Below, piece by piece: positions 46,901 to 58,560 of a stretch of 64,000 bases of DNA; the first letter of the stretch is position 1, and every line of letters starts with the position of its first letter. The notes beneath the pieces are model-generated. The model was not told the origin of the DNA, searched no databases, and saw only the letters and a list, made by a program, of their open reading frames with translations. The DNA lies in contig ML660774.1 in the NCBI GenBank assembly GCA_007570785.1, forward strand, positions 5,263,433-5,327,432, read 5' to 3'. The DNA comes from Antilocapra americana (taxonomy: Eukaryota > Chordata > Mammalia > Artiodactyla > Antilocapridae). The position numbers and the translations under genes are program-made.

Positions 46901-49900
46901 ATTTTTTTAATATGTTTACGTGAACTCAAATAGCTTGGGTAAGAAATATGCTAACATATCTTATAAATATTATATATATTTGTATATAATTCTATTTTGT
47001 TGAATAATTTGTTTTAGGCATCTCATTTCTCCAGATTTTCTAATATTCAGGCAGTTGGTGTGAGGGTGGAAGTAGGAGGTATTGGCAGAGATACTAATGC
47101 TTCTTCAGATCTTTAATAAATATAATTAGTTGAGTTTTATGCCTTGCCTTTTCTTTTTAATAGTGAAGCAATTGCAGTGTAAAAAAGAGCAGTTGTTTGA
47201 CTATATTATTTAATTAAACAGACTTTCCTCCCTCATTCTTTCAAAAGAAAAGCAAATATTCAAAGCATAAAGAGAAAAAAAGAGATTAAAAATAATGATC
47301 TGTAAATTTTGCAAAGTATATAAGGAAACCTCATTAATTCTGGATATTTTAAGTATAAACAAAATCTAAAATAGATATGAGAAAAACGCAAGAAGAGAAA
47401 TCTTCTGAAGAAAAACATGCAAAATTCATTCTAGTTCTTTTTTTAAAAACACTTTAAAAAATAAGGATAAACCAAAGCAAGACTATTATCAGAATTCATT
47501 GGTAAATCAATAGCAGATGATTCTCTGTGGGACCAAGTTTGTGAAACTGTGAATATCTTTTAAAGATTATATTTCTCTGTTTATGTACATTCGCCATCTT
47601 TGAGTAGCAGAAGATTTAAATTTTTGTAGAGACTAGTAATTATCTGTCAGCTCTCCTTAAATGAAGAATAACACCCAAATGGGAAAGTACCCTTTTTAGA
47701 AACATTTTTATCTTTCCTGCCCCTATTTTTTGAAGAGCAGAACTCAGAAATGGGCTTGCTCATTGCATGAAGGCTTTGCTCTGATAGCAGAAGCCATTAA
47801 AGGAAAGAATTCTTTGGTTGAACAGAAATTAATTAGGAAAAAATGGGGATGAAAAGGAAAGCTCTTAAGTCAGTGCCTTAAAAAAAAAAAAGGTTCTAAC
47901 AGCTGTAATATGAGAGAACATAAGAACACATTTTTTAATATAATTATATGAAAAAGACATTTTTATATTTCCCTCTTCTGGCATAAAAAGAGTTTTTTGT
48001 CAAGCACTAACAATTTATTCCTTATGGAAACTGCTGTATTATTGTCTGATGGCCATTTTAGATCCATAAAACGAAATGGATTAAAGAAAATTAAACAGTA
48101 TTTTTAAGTGTCTACAGCTTGTGGCATGTTAACAACAATCTATGTGAAACAGCAACAAATATGAAGCTTGTGTTTCCAAGACTTTTTTGTACTGTAATAT
48201 TGATACAGTCCTTAAATATTTAACTCTGAAAGTTTGTTTCAAACTATAACTGTGAAAAATCTCAATAATTTGAAGGAGGTAAAATGAGATATGACCAAAT
48301 GTAAGCAAATGTATGTTAATTGTGTATATTATAGGTGTATATATATATATTTTTTCATTCTGTGGCACATTATTTGTTATAGGTATTTTCAAACTTAGAT
48401 AAATGAAATGAATACTTTCCGAGAGTGAGCAAAATTGCATTCTAACTCAGAATTGTCATTGAATGTGTGATTTTTAGCTAAGCCCACTCAACTCACCAGC
48501 CTTAGTTTCCCTGTTTGTAGATGAGATCGGATACCTCTTTTAAAACTTTCAGGACATCTCATAATCCTTTAGTCCTCAGATCATCCTCTGACGTTAAGTT
48601 AAACACCCAGAAATGGCTCAGTATTGCTCAGCCCTAGCAAAAGCTGTGTGGTGTTCCCTACCAGTGTGAAACCTGCTGCTGGTGGGTCTCCTCGGCTGCC
48701 AAGAGTGGCCAGAGGTCCTTTTTTTGAACTGGTTTGAGTATGACTTGGTGAGCTGCTGTGCTTTTGCATATAATTAAATGAGTGAAGACAAACAAAACTG
48801 ACAAGGGATGAAAGATAAGGCTTGACAGGATCAAATGGTCAGGGTGTCAAAGCTCTAAGTAATTGCAAAGAGGGAAGCATGATTCCTCTAATAATTGGAG
48901 CCCCTTGGAGCCAGGCCAGCAGCCTTTTCCAAAGGATCCTGACCTGCCGAGCACTCTAGATGTACAATGAATGTTTGCTGATGGACTCATGTCCACCTTG
49001 GCAGTCACAGTTTCTATGTCCCCTCACTGTGAAACTTCAACTTCATTGCTGATAATTCAGCATGTTTTAAAAACCTGTATGCTAGAGTTGAGACAGGATT
49101 ATGTTAAATATTTATATGGTAAAGCCTACTTCAGGGAGAGCTATAAGACATGGAGGGAATGAAAGTTAAGTGGAGAATTTTTCAAACTTGAAAAAAAAAA
49201 GCAGAATGTTAAAATGAATCCAGTTCTGTTATGGACGTGTACACCCACTGAAACTTATGGTGAGATATCAGTGTTGCTCCTCCTATGTGTCACATGGTAG
49301 ACAGAGTGTAACAGGTGACTTTGAGGTCTGATTCTTGGTGGCCCTCTTGATCCCTGTGCTGGAAGACAGTGTAATTTGAGCTCAGTGAGACAACTTTTCT
49401 GGATTAAGTGGGCGTGATCGATCAAATGGCACCCCTTCATCCATCCTTTGCACTTGGGTCTCATCAAAGTAAAATTCTATGATGCATGAACTCAGCAATG
49501 AGTGGGAGATTTTAACTCTAGTCTACTCACTATGGCACAACCAGACACACTAAGCTGTACTCTGTTTAGATGTGTTAATGCATATATCAGAAAGTTCAAA
49601 GTTGGACAAAAGACCCTTTAGGAAACCAGACCTGGAAACTAGGTAGCATGTCCCCTTGAGATGAGAAGACTGATTTTGTGGGTGGCATGTAGTCTCAGGC
49701 CTGACCCAGGTTCATTCTGGAGGATTTCCTAGGCGTACATCTGGGTAAACATGGTTTCAGTTCACCCCCATGTGTCCCAGAAGTTGTTGCATTTGGTGGC
49801 CTGGAATATTTCCAAAAGGGTGCGGACTGCAGTTTGTGAAGATGCATAATTAGTCTTGCCTATAAATCACTAAGCGCGCACGCGTGTGTGTGTGTTTGTG

Positions 49901-51359
49901 CCAGCCTGCGTGAGTGTCTGCAGATAGCCTGCCCATACATTGCCCCATAAGAGAGACTTACTGGTTTGTGCTAAAGTCCCCTCTGCCTAGAATCATCTCA
50001 TCTGCTTAGAGCCAGATTCATGGGTCAGGAAGGCAGGCATCTGCATCTTTGAGTACAATTTGCTGGATCTTACCCTTAGAATGCTTTCTTCTTCTTCTTT
50101 TTTTTTTTTTTAAAGGACTTTAATTATTCTTAGAACTGTTTTGTGGTTTCCCTTTTGAAAAATCTAAAATGACTAAAACTAAAAATTAAAAATGACTAAT
50201 GAGTTAGGAAGATTAACAAGTATTCTGAGTTTTATAGCACATTTGTTTTCTATAAATACGTCATTATTTTCATATGCTTTTATTAATAAAATTGAGTGTA
50301 GTTGCAAATTTAAAGAAAAAGAAACTAATCATTTCCTTGTTTGGGTACTTAAAATTCCTCCCCTAAACATTAACTCCATGGACCCTTAGAATGAGCTGAA
50401 CAAATACTTTCTAAATTAATTTGCTCTGACAGTGCAGAAATTCTTAAGTACTTCTGGTATGGCTCTGACTATGTGAGTAATTTAGATAACTACAGAAAAC
50501 AATGTGGAAAATCACACAAATATTCAAACAAACATTCATGATTCTTTATGTGCACCTAACCTCTGAAAGCTTGCTAAACACCTGGACACAAGAAGACTTT
50601 CTAGCCCCTCATTTGGTGGTGTTACAACTGGACATCCTCTAAAGTGCTGCATTTCCCATGGTTTGTAACAGCAGCTTGCTGTACCAAGGTTCATAGGGCA
50701 CTTGAAGCTAACTGTCCATTTATGACTATACCCTGATGAAAATTAGCATCCCAGTGGATATTTGAGAACTGAATTTACCTGAAGGTGTCAAATTTAAATG
50801 TCAGGATTGTTTTTTTCTTTTTTCCCTCATGTGCCATGTCTTACAAACTGAATTTTTTTATTGAAAAAAATTTATCATCAGTGATATAACCCTAGCATAA
50901 CTCCAGTTTTGCCCCCGCAAATAATACATTGAAAAGAAGAGCAGAAGAATATATTGGAGGCTTCCGAGTTTTCATATAATACTAAAGAAATTCCTTTAAT
51001 GTTACTTTAACGTCAGAATCTGACTTGATTTCATTTGCCTGACATTGGCATAGATTCACAAGATAACATATAATTATTTACCTATTTATTGAGCTCCTGC
51101 TCTGAGTGGTGCTCTATCCTGTGAGACCATTTTAACCCCATGTTATAAAAGTCACATTGATTTTTATTCAGAGCAGTGGCAGGATTTTAGAAAGAAATGT
51201 AAGGTCTGAAATTATTTTATGAAAATTTTCATTTTGTGATTAGGGTATTATTGAACTTGGGTTATAAAGAAGATTTCAGCTTTGCTAAAATTTCATTTGT
51301 ATAATAAGAGCTTGAAATTCTTGGCCTTCATCTGCATAAAAATTGAGTCCCAATTTTTC
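43957..51359. other. AT-rich non-genic stretch, mostly unique
   Basis: No coding exon or young repeat. A weak MIR scrap at 48,465-48,565 ('caccagccttagtttccc') and an antisense L2/MIR-like scrap at 51,075-51,140 ('ttattgagctcctgctctg') are possible. A TA run lies at 48,337-48,350 and a GC/GT alternating run at 49,874-49,899. Confidence 0.4.
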
Positions 51360-51560
51360 AGGCTAGCGTTCAAAGCCCTCTTTAATATAACTCCATCCTT
51401 ATTTCTTTTCTGCTACCCCCTCATCTCTCTGAGGTTTTCTGAAGTCTCCTTGACCTCTGGAAACTGTATGCTTCCCACTCCTTCCCCTCTCCCTAGCTCT
51501 GTCCTCCTCTTAGAATGTCCCCTTTTTGCCATTTTCACTCAAGTGCATGCCTGAGATTAG
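51360..51560 (+). repeat. L2 LINE remnant
   Basis: 'aaagccctctttaatataac', a C/T-rich middle and 'tcttagaatgtcccctttt' follow the order of the L2 3' region ('aaggccctccatgatctgg..tgccactcc..tctgcctggaatgc'). Diverged. The 90-codon frame across it is not a gene. Confidence 0.5.
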
Positions 51561-52087
51561 AAAACATCCCAAAGGCTGCCTCTCTTAAAACATCATGACA
51601 GATTATCCCACTGGAAATTCTCCTTCCCACCACATGTTTTATCTTACTTGGTAAACTCAGTGCAGTTGGTTTTACCTAGAATTCTTGCAATGAGTGTCTG
51701 TTTACCCTTTTAGGATCGTTAGGTCCTAGATATTAGGAACAATGTCTGCCAGTTTCCCCTTATATCCTATTTACCAATAAATTCCTCACCGTTTTGGTTG
51801 AAACTAACATGGATTTCTGGCCTCCTGGACTGAAGTTTGTCCTGAATATTCTTACTCCAGGGATTCTGCTATACATCAGAGATCCTAGGCCTTTTTTTGT
51901 ATTGGGATTTCCTTCCAACATTGCCCCTGGAATAATTATATTGTTTTCAAATAGATTAGAATTCTCTTTTAGATTGGAAACTCTAGTCTACTTTGGTACC
52001 CCAGTTGGTTACAGTTTGAGCTTCCTGACTGTATGAGTTGAAATTATTATAGTCATTATTACATAATTATTTTAGAGGAAGATTTAG
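51561..52087. other. Unique non-genic DNA
   Basis: No gene or clear repeat is recognised. Confidence 0.4.
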
Positions 52088-52430
52088 CAAACTGGCCCAC
52101 AGATCAAGTCAGGGCCCCCTATCTGTTTTATTTGGCCTGGGTTCTAAGAATTTTTCTTTCTTCTTCTTTTTTTTTTTTTTTACATTTTTAAGTAGATAAA
52201 AAGAAATGATAAGAATATTGAATGACATGGGACAATTATGTGAAATGTCCTGTCTTTGGTGTCCATTAGTAATTGTATTGGAACTCAGCCTCCTGGATTT
52301 GTTTACATCCTGCTGGTGGCTGCTCTGTGTCCTGATGACAGAGCTAGACAGTTGTGCCTAGGACATATGACTGCCCCCAGAGCCTAATTCCCATCTGACT
52401 CTTTACAGAAGATGTTTTTCAACTTTATTT
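52088..52430 (+). mobile_element. hAT-type DNA transposon remnant
   Basis: 'gcaaactggcccacagatc', 'atttggcctgggttctaag', 'ttttacatttttaag', 'attggaactcagcc' and 'ctgactctttacagaagatg' are in the order of a well-known pan-mammalian hAT-Charlie-like nonautonomous element. A poly-T stretch near 52,164-52,181 interrupts it. Subfamily is not assigned. Confidence 0.6.
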
Positions 52431-55427
52431 GAGAGTAGCTGAAGACATATTTTTTGTAAAGATTCTCAGCTCTTTGAAGACAAAGTCCATCTTTGTGTCT
52501 CCTCCTCACCCTCCAAATGTATGGCTCTTTGGCACTTCTCTAAATATTTGTTTATTGTTTGGTTTGTTGCTATTTGCCGGAAGTCGGGTTAGACCATCGT
52601 GAAACAGCAGACAGGGTGATTTACATCAGTAAGATTTGTGCCTTTCATTAGTGACTGGCATGCAGTGAAAGTCAACAGAGACTCCAGTCATTTTTGGCCA
52701 GCTACGTGTTGATTATTATTTGGCTACTTCAGCCCGTTTCCTGACATGTCGTTCTTTCATGTTTTACAGAAAGTACGAGTTCTCCCTTTACAATGTGGTT
52801 TCCATTTATTCTCAAGGGTGTTTCTGCATTAGTTTTTGATTAATGGAATGTTTTCTCCTTTCCCAAGATAAGTGAGGGGGGGAGTTCGACCTATCTAAAT
52901 TGCATCTGGTGTGTGGATAAGGGCTGGACAACTCCTTTGTGAGCTAAGCACAGTTAAGTCCACGGATTTAGGTTAAAAAAAAATAAATAAACAAAAAGGC
53001 ACTGGCTCTTTTTTCTCTATGCCAGCCCCAGAGCTCTCCTAAAACTTTTTGCTGTCGCTGGAAAAATTAAGACCAAATTCTTGTGAAGTCTTGTTCTATT
53101 TCAGCATATGTGCTGAACCGGGAATTACTTACCTAATCCTTCTATCATTATCATATTTTGTTTGCTTGCTGAACTTTAGCAGTGGAGTTTCTGATGCTTC
53201 TTTCATCCTGACCTGAAGGTAGGCATTGTTGGTTCCTATGAGAGTATTATTCAGCATTAAGGACACCATCATGGGTTTGATATTTAAGGACCCTAGGAGA
53301 AGACTCTTTTAGAGAAGTACATTTCATTGATAAACAGGGGTCTGAAAAATGAATGGGAAAAAAAAATGTCAGGAGTGTAAAAAAAAAAAAAAAAGTGGTA
53401 ACATTCATTAAAGTGTTTGTTAAATAATGTATTCAGTCTGACTGTGTTTCCCAGCCTCTCCTTGGCCCATTATATGTTCTAGTAAATTAAAGCTTGGAAA
53501 TCTTTGTCAGAGTTATAATACTCAAACTGACATCTAATTCCCCCAGACAATAGGTACAAGCCTGCCAGCCTCTCTAATTCTTCCTAGTCTTTACATTTAT
53601 TGATTCTTTTGTAGACCTGTTTCATTCAATCTATTACAAACACACTGGTTAAAAAGTGTGAAGTTTACCACATTTGACTGGAGGCATATTAAAAAACAAT
53701 CGAGTCCCAGCATACGTGCCTCTGTCCCGGGAGTGTAGCTCTTAATCTCAGCAACATTTTTATCTATAATTACGGCATTAAATTTGAAATGGCCAGCTTG
53801 ATTAAAAAGATTGACATGTTTATTTTTTGGCTGACCTCTTTGGGTAGATGTGGATTTGATTTCTCTATTGTGCGTGACCCTGTATTACAAATATTTTATT
53901 AGTTGAACAAGAGCTTTTTTTTTTGGAAGTTACCACATTTGTTCAGAGATTGAAGTCCCCTCATTACAGCTAAGCAGGAGATTGTGTGTGCCTGGATTTT
54001 CACTAACCTAGAGATTATAAATTGGTTTGTATTTCGGAATGCTTTTTAGAGTTTATGATTATTGAGACTGTGGTTGAAATATTTATAAATACTGTATCAG
54101 ATGGCCTCCACATCTTGATGGTTCATGTTAAGCTTTTACAAAATTAACATAATATGCTTCTTATTGTGTGCCATTCCTCAGGATTATGCCTCTTCTACAC
54201 ATCTGATGTTGTAAAACATACTGTGTAAATAATTGATAATAAACAAACAAATTCTACTTTTGCCCTGGTGTACTTCACCAGTTTCAAGACTTTGAAGTCC
54301 TGTAAATAATTTATGGCCCTTATTAGTGCAGGCAAATCACACGGTACCCTTGATCCGAGCTGCTTTTTGTCCTCGTAGTTTCTGAGCAGAATTGTTAAGC
54401 GATGCTTCTGATTGGTAACTAAACGGAACACCACTGAAAATCACTGTGGCATGCCTGCTGATATATACTGATGCACAGAGCGTTGCCAAGCCATTGGTAT
54501 TTACACTAATGGAATTTGTAGACTTACCGGAATATATTCTGAAACCAGGACTTGCTATATCTTTGCAGCGTGCTTTTCATATACCTATGACTTCTTCCCC
54601 GGTGCATGTTAAGAGGTGGATTTTCGCTCAATATGCATTCCTTGGCAAAGATACAAGCATGCTGAAAAACATGAACCGAAATATCAAAAGACAGATTATA
54701 TAATCTTTTTTTAACTCCTAAAAGCTTAGGCAGTATGCCAACTAGCCAGACTAAATAATCCACAATGGTACAATAGTCTTTTTGGGTGTGGAAAATGCAA
54801 GCATGTGAGAGTGAAAAGTGAAGTTTCAGAAGTTATGAAAGATTTATGACTTAAACATTTTGTTCTCCTCGTGGTCTGTGTTATTTATAATTACATGAAT
54901 CTTAACCAAAGGTTCCATTGATTTCATAATGAATTCAAATAAAGATTTTAGTTTCTGAGTGGCCTTTAAAGGTTAGACTGGTTCTTCATGTTTTTTTTTT
55001 CCTAAAAGTTTTCTGTTGTGATGAATTTTTTTTTTTTCACCCTGGAAGTATTCAGACATAACAGGATTACTTCAGACTGGTTATAACTGCAAGGCAGATG
55101 AAATAAAATGTAACTAATACAGTTGTAAACACACACATTCATATATTCAGAAGGACTTCTTTATAATTGTTTCACTCAAACAAGCTCTGTAAGGAGAAGT
55201 TTTGTCCCCTTTTGAGGGGCTCAGCATAACAAGAGCAGTGTATGCTGTGTCCCTTTTATGATACTTCCCATCTCTTAGAGGGTTTGATTTGCAAGAAAGT
55301 CCCGTAGAAAATGATTTTCCTTCACACCTTCACACTGCGTCTGAGGTATCTCCCCTCTGCGACGGGGATTTGATTACCAGCAAGGGTCAGCGCCCGGCTT
55401 TCCTTTTGAAGTGGGTAACAGACAGTA
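52431..55427. other. AT-rich non-genic stretch
   Basis: A possible L2 scrap lies at 52,460-52,560 ('ctctttgaagacaaagtcc'). Otherwise no gene or repeat is recognised. The 79- to 85-codon frames at 54,195-54,763 have no recognisable domain. Confidence 0.4.
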
Positions 55428-55655
55428 TTTTAAGGCACGGGTTCCTGACCTCCAGGATCTAATGCCTGATGATCTAAGGTGGCGCTGATGTAATAATAAT
55501 TGAAATAAAGTGCACAATAGATGTAATTCGTGGAACCAACCTGAAACCATTTCCCAGCCCCCTCCCCCCCAACCCCTGACACCAGTCCATGAAAAAATTG
55601 TCTTCCATCAAACTGGTGCCTTGTACCAAAAAGTTTGGAGACTGCTGTTTTAAAG
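55428..55655. mobile_element. MER1-type hAT-Charlie element with 8-bp TSD
   Basis: The left end 'cacgggttcctgacctcc' and right end 'ccaaaaagtttggagactgc' are diverged terminal inverted repeats of the 'cagcggtccccaacc' type. Internal landmarks are 'atctaatgcctgatgatc' and 'ccatgaaaaaattgtcttcc'. Flanks TTTTAAGG (55,428-55,435) and TTTTAAAG (55,648-55,655) fit the 8-bp hAT target duplication. Internally deleted, nonautonomous. Confidence 0.8.
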
Positions 55656-55717
55656 TACAATGCCACACCGAGAGGTAGCTTTTAAAATGTCTCATTTAAA
55701 ACTTAAAATAACAGCAT

Positions 55718-55958
55718 AAACACAGCCTTACTGTGTACTCAGTCACTCAGCTGTGTCCCGCTCTTTGCGACCCCATGGACTGTAGTCTGCCAGGATCCTC
55801 TGTCCATGGGATTTCCCAGGTAAGAATACTGGAGCAGGTTGCCATGCCCTCCTCCAGGGGATCTTCCCAACCCAGGGATCGAACTCTTGTCTCCTGAGTC
55901 TCCTGCATTGCAGGCGGATTCTTTGCACCACCTGGGAAGCCCAAAACACAGCCTTACT
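55718..55958 (-). repeat. Bov-tA SINE (minus) with perfect 15-bp TSD
   Basis: Full-length antisense copy (55,733-55,943), close to the family consensus, ending 'caccacctgggaagcc'. AAACACAGCCTTACT at 55,718-55,732 is repeated exactly at 55,944-55,958. The intact TSD and low divergence suggest a relatively recent insertion. Confidence 0.97.
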
Positions 55959-56539
55959 ACATTCTGAATATTAATTGATAATCATGCTGGATATAAATTA
56001 CACTCATATGAAATTTGAATTTTGATTGCCAACCATAACCCTAAATTATCATGTCAATATGCTGTGCAAGACATTTAAAACGAAATGCAAATGTCACAAA
56101 AATAAAAGATTTGCCTCCATTGTAAACGTTAACTCAAGTTAATTTCAAGCACTCATTATGACTTTTTATGAAGGAAACCACAGCTCTCCATTTGATTCTC
56201 AGAAAAAAACAAACAAACAAAAAAACCTCTAACCTTGAAAACCTACCAAGGCCCTGGCTAGACCTCAACTCCTGCAAGCAGCTTGTCGCTTCGAAATCAA
56301 TAACCCTTCTGGCAACTTCTTTTCAGGGCCAAGATTAACTGCCCTGGAAAGAGAGCTTATCTTGGATTGAACTCCAGGCAAGAGCAAACAATCCTCTTTG
56401 GGTTCTACTTGCTTGCATCTGTCTGCCTGGAGTCTTCTAAGAGTTGTCCCTGAACTTCAGCACTGGATAACAGTGCTTTCACCCCCATGCCATCTCCTAG
56501 GCCCTAGCGCCAGGAGGAGGGAATTTACTTGGACTGTGC
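55959..56539. other. Unique non-genic DNA
   Basis: No gene or repeat is recognised. Confidence 0.4.
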
Positions 56540-56740
56540 TGGTTGGTGGCACTAGTGGTAAAGAATCTGCCTGCCAACACAGGAGACACAAGAGATGTGG
56601 GTTCGATGTGGGTCAGGAAGATCCCCTGGAGGAGGAGATGGCAACCCACTCCAGTATTCTTGCCTGGAGAATTCCCTGGACTGAGGAGCCTGGCAGGCTA
56701 CAGTGCGCGGGGTCACAGTCAGACCTGACTGGGCAGAAGC
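56540..56740 (+). repeat. Bov-tA SINE (plus)
   Basis: A degenerate head 'ctggttggtggcactagtgg' is followed by a typical body: 'taaagaatctgcctgcc', 'gtcaggaagatcccctgg', 'ctccagtattcttgcctgg' and 'ctacagtgcgcggggtcac'. A short inverted repeat (GGCTCTA..TAGAGCC) lies just downstream at 56,742-56,766. No clear TSD. Confidence 0.92.
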
Positions 56741-57711
56741 CTGGCTCTAACTAGCTTAACTAGAGCCACGCCACTGTTTTCCCAAGCCAAGGCCAAGGAT
56801 CCAGAGCTTTATGCAAGGAGCTCCTATAGGTCTTCTGATTGACTGGGTGTAACGCTTAAGTGGTTGAGGTCACGTGTCTCAGAGCAGAACGCATTGGCAA
56901 TAGAGCATCCAGGAAATCAGTGTGGGGTTGCCAGTTATCAGGGTCAGCAACTCCTCATGGCCAATGAAATAACACCACATAGGAAAAAGGAGCCTCTTCT
57001 CAAGGATCAATCTGAGTAAGTTCTAGGGTGGCAGGAGGTGAGCCTGGTCCTTGATGCCAGCTTCTTGGCCTTTGTCTCTGTTCATTGTCATCATCCTATC
57101 TGGGTGGGAAACTGAATGTGGACTCGAGTTCTCAGGAGCTGATGGTGGACAAAGAATAGAGGGCCTGCCCCTGCTTCAGCGAAAGATTTCCAGGTGTTCT
57201 TTTAGCTATAACATCACTTTTGTAAGAAAAATTCTGATCGTTGAAGCCTTTTTTTTTCTTTTTCTTTGTTGTATCATTTTGTACACATTTCAAGGGAGCA
57301 TGTGAGGAAGTTTTAAGACAGTCATACCTTACTAGCCTCACTCTGTACCCAAACCAAAGACCTGTAGGGCAGCCCTGCTTTCGAATGAAGCACTGTACTT
57401 CCCCTGGGCCTTTGTCCATCCCCTCCTCTCCCTGTGAAATGCTATGTATCAGTCTGATCATTCTGACAGTGACAAAGGGACTCAACACCCGACTCATAAG
57501 AATTCCTTTTTTAACCATCCTTCACTTTCTTTTCCATCCTCAGAACCCCTACTGTAACTTTATTGACCTATTATAATTTAACAATATAAGTTCCTTCCAG
57601 CAGCTTTCTATTTCTACCTACTATTACTTTATTTGTGAATCTATTTCCAATACAAATGGCAAGCCTCATTTAAAACTTTTAGTTATGTTTTGAATCTCAT
57701 TGTCTTGATTC
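56741..57711. other. Unique non-genic DNA
   Basis: No supported gene. The overlapping 111- to 128-codon frames at 57,132-57,576 lie on opposite strands and show no recognisable domain. Confidence 0.4.
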
Positions 57712-57751
57712 TTTTTTATTGATGCCTGAGTGTTAGCCACTCAGTTGTGTC

Positions 57752-57811
57752 CAGCTCTTTGCGAGTCAGGATGGCCGAGCGGTCTAAGGCGCTGCGTTCA
57801 GCTCTTTGCGA
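57752..57811. repeat. 13-bp direct repeat flanking the tRNA half (TSD)
   Basis: CAGCTCTTTGCGA occurs at 57,752-57,764 and 57,799-57,811, exact in all 13 bases. Three (CAG) may be microhomology shared with the tRNA, leaving at least 10 bases of true duplication. Both copies are ordinary Bov-tA sequence in antisense. Confidence 0.95.
57765..57801 (+). pseudogene. Inserted 5' half of tRNA-Leu(CAG), no poly(A) tail, with TSD
   Basis: Thirty-seven bases match the 5' half of mammalian tRNA-Leu(CAG) with no mismatch that I can see. They comprise acceptor strand GTCAGGA (57,765-57,771), TG, the D arm GCCGAGCGGTCTAAGGC (57,774-57,790), G, the anticodon 5' stem CTGCG (57,792-57,796), loop TT and the anticodon CAG (57,799-57,801). 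The copy starts exactly at mature nucleotide 1 and stops in the anticodon loop. CAGCTCTTTGCGA is present at both 57,752-57,764 and 57,799-57,811 and derives from the host SINE. The last CAG of the tRNA half overlaps the first CAG of the second repeat, so the break cannot be placed more finely than positions 34-37. The A box (TGGCCGAGCGG) is present but the B box, T arm and 3' acceptor strand are absent, so it cannot be a working tRNA gene. Best explanation: a cleaved tRNA half copied into DNA by LINE machinery. Confidence 0.93.
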
Positions 57812-58560
57812 TCCATGGGCTGTAGCCCACCAAGCTCTTCTGTCCATGAAATTCTCCAGGCAAGAATACTGAAGTGGGCTGCCATTTCCTTCGCAGTTAC
57901 TGATGTATAGTTGATTTGTAATACCATGTTAATTTCAGGCATATAACCTAGTGATTCAGTATTTTTATAGATTATACTCTAAAGTTATTTACAAAATAAC
58001 GGCTGTATTTCCCTGTGCCATACAGGACATCCTTGTTGCTTGTTTATTTTAGACCTAGTAGTTTGTATCTCTCAGTCCTCTGCTCCTGTCTTATCCCTCC
58101 CTCTCTCCATCTCCCCATTAGTAGCTACTAGGTGATTCTCTATATCTGTGAGTTTGCTTCTATTTTGTTATATACATTCCTTTGTTTTGTTTTTAGATTT
58201 CACAGGTAAGTGATAACACAGAGTGTTAGTCTTTCTCTGACTTTTTTCACTAAGTATAATACCCTCTAGGTCCATCTGTATTGCTGCAAATGGGAGAATT
58301 TTGTTCTTTTTCATGACAGTAATATTTCATTGTATATATGTACCACATCTTCTTTATCCATTCATCTGTTAATGGGCACTTGGATTGCTTCCATGTCTTG
58401 GCTATTGTAAATAATACTGCCATGGATTTTGAGTTTGCATGTATCTTTTTCAATTAGTGCTTTCATTTTCTTTGGATATATACCCAGCAGTGAAATTGAT
58501 GGATGATATGGTGGTTCTATTTTTAGATATTTGAGGAGGATTATCCTAGTCTCCTGCAAG

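Larger units (their letters stand above)
57716..57905 (-). repeat. 5'-truncated Bov-tA/BovB-tail SINE inside L1, itself interrupted by a tRNA half
   Basis: Antisense SINE body: 'gtgttagccactcagttgtg', 'tccagctctttgcga', then after the insertion 'tccatgggctgtagcccacc', 'caagctcttctgtccatg' and 'gaatactgaagtgggctgcc', ending near 57,890 without the tRNA-like head. Flanks TTATTGATG (57,716-57,724) and TTACTGATG (57,897-57,905) match at 8 of 9 and are L1 sequence, so the SINE landed in the L1. Removing 57,765-57,797 plus one repeat copy restores a continuous alignment to the SINE family. Confidence 0.88.
57712..58560 (-). repeat. L1 LINE 3' part (minus), interrupted by a SINE
   Basis: 58,250-58,559 antisense encodes the C-terminus of L1 ORF2p: 'IEPPYHPSISLLGIYP' and then, after a frameshift, 'FTIAKTWKQSKCP' and 'DEWIKKMWYIYTMKYY'. 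From 58,250 down to 57,906 is the L1 3' UTR, ending with 'gatgtatagttgatttg'. The last bases and the short T-run (L1 tail in antisense) lie at 57,712-57,724, on the other side of an inserted SINE. The ORF is frameshifted and 5'-truncated, so the copy is inactive. Confidence 0.88.

Noticed and set aside
54195..54763. Cluster of 79- to 85-codon frames as possible exons
   Set aside because: No recognisable domain, frames on both strands overlap, and no convincing acceptor-donor pair was seen.
57132..57576. Overlapping 128-codon (-) and 111-codon (+) frames
   Set aside because: Opposite strands of the same DNA, each broken by a poly-Lys or poly-Phe homopolymer translation; no recognisable domain.
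57765..57801. A functional tRNA-Leu gene
   Set aside because: Only the 5' half is present. There is no variable arm, T arm, B box or 3' acceptor strand, and SINE sequence follows directly.
58250..58559. A protein-coding gene on the minus strand
   Set aside because: The translation is the C-terminus of L1 ORF2p, 5'-truncated and frameshifted; it is a dead retrotransposon fragment.
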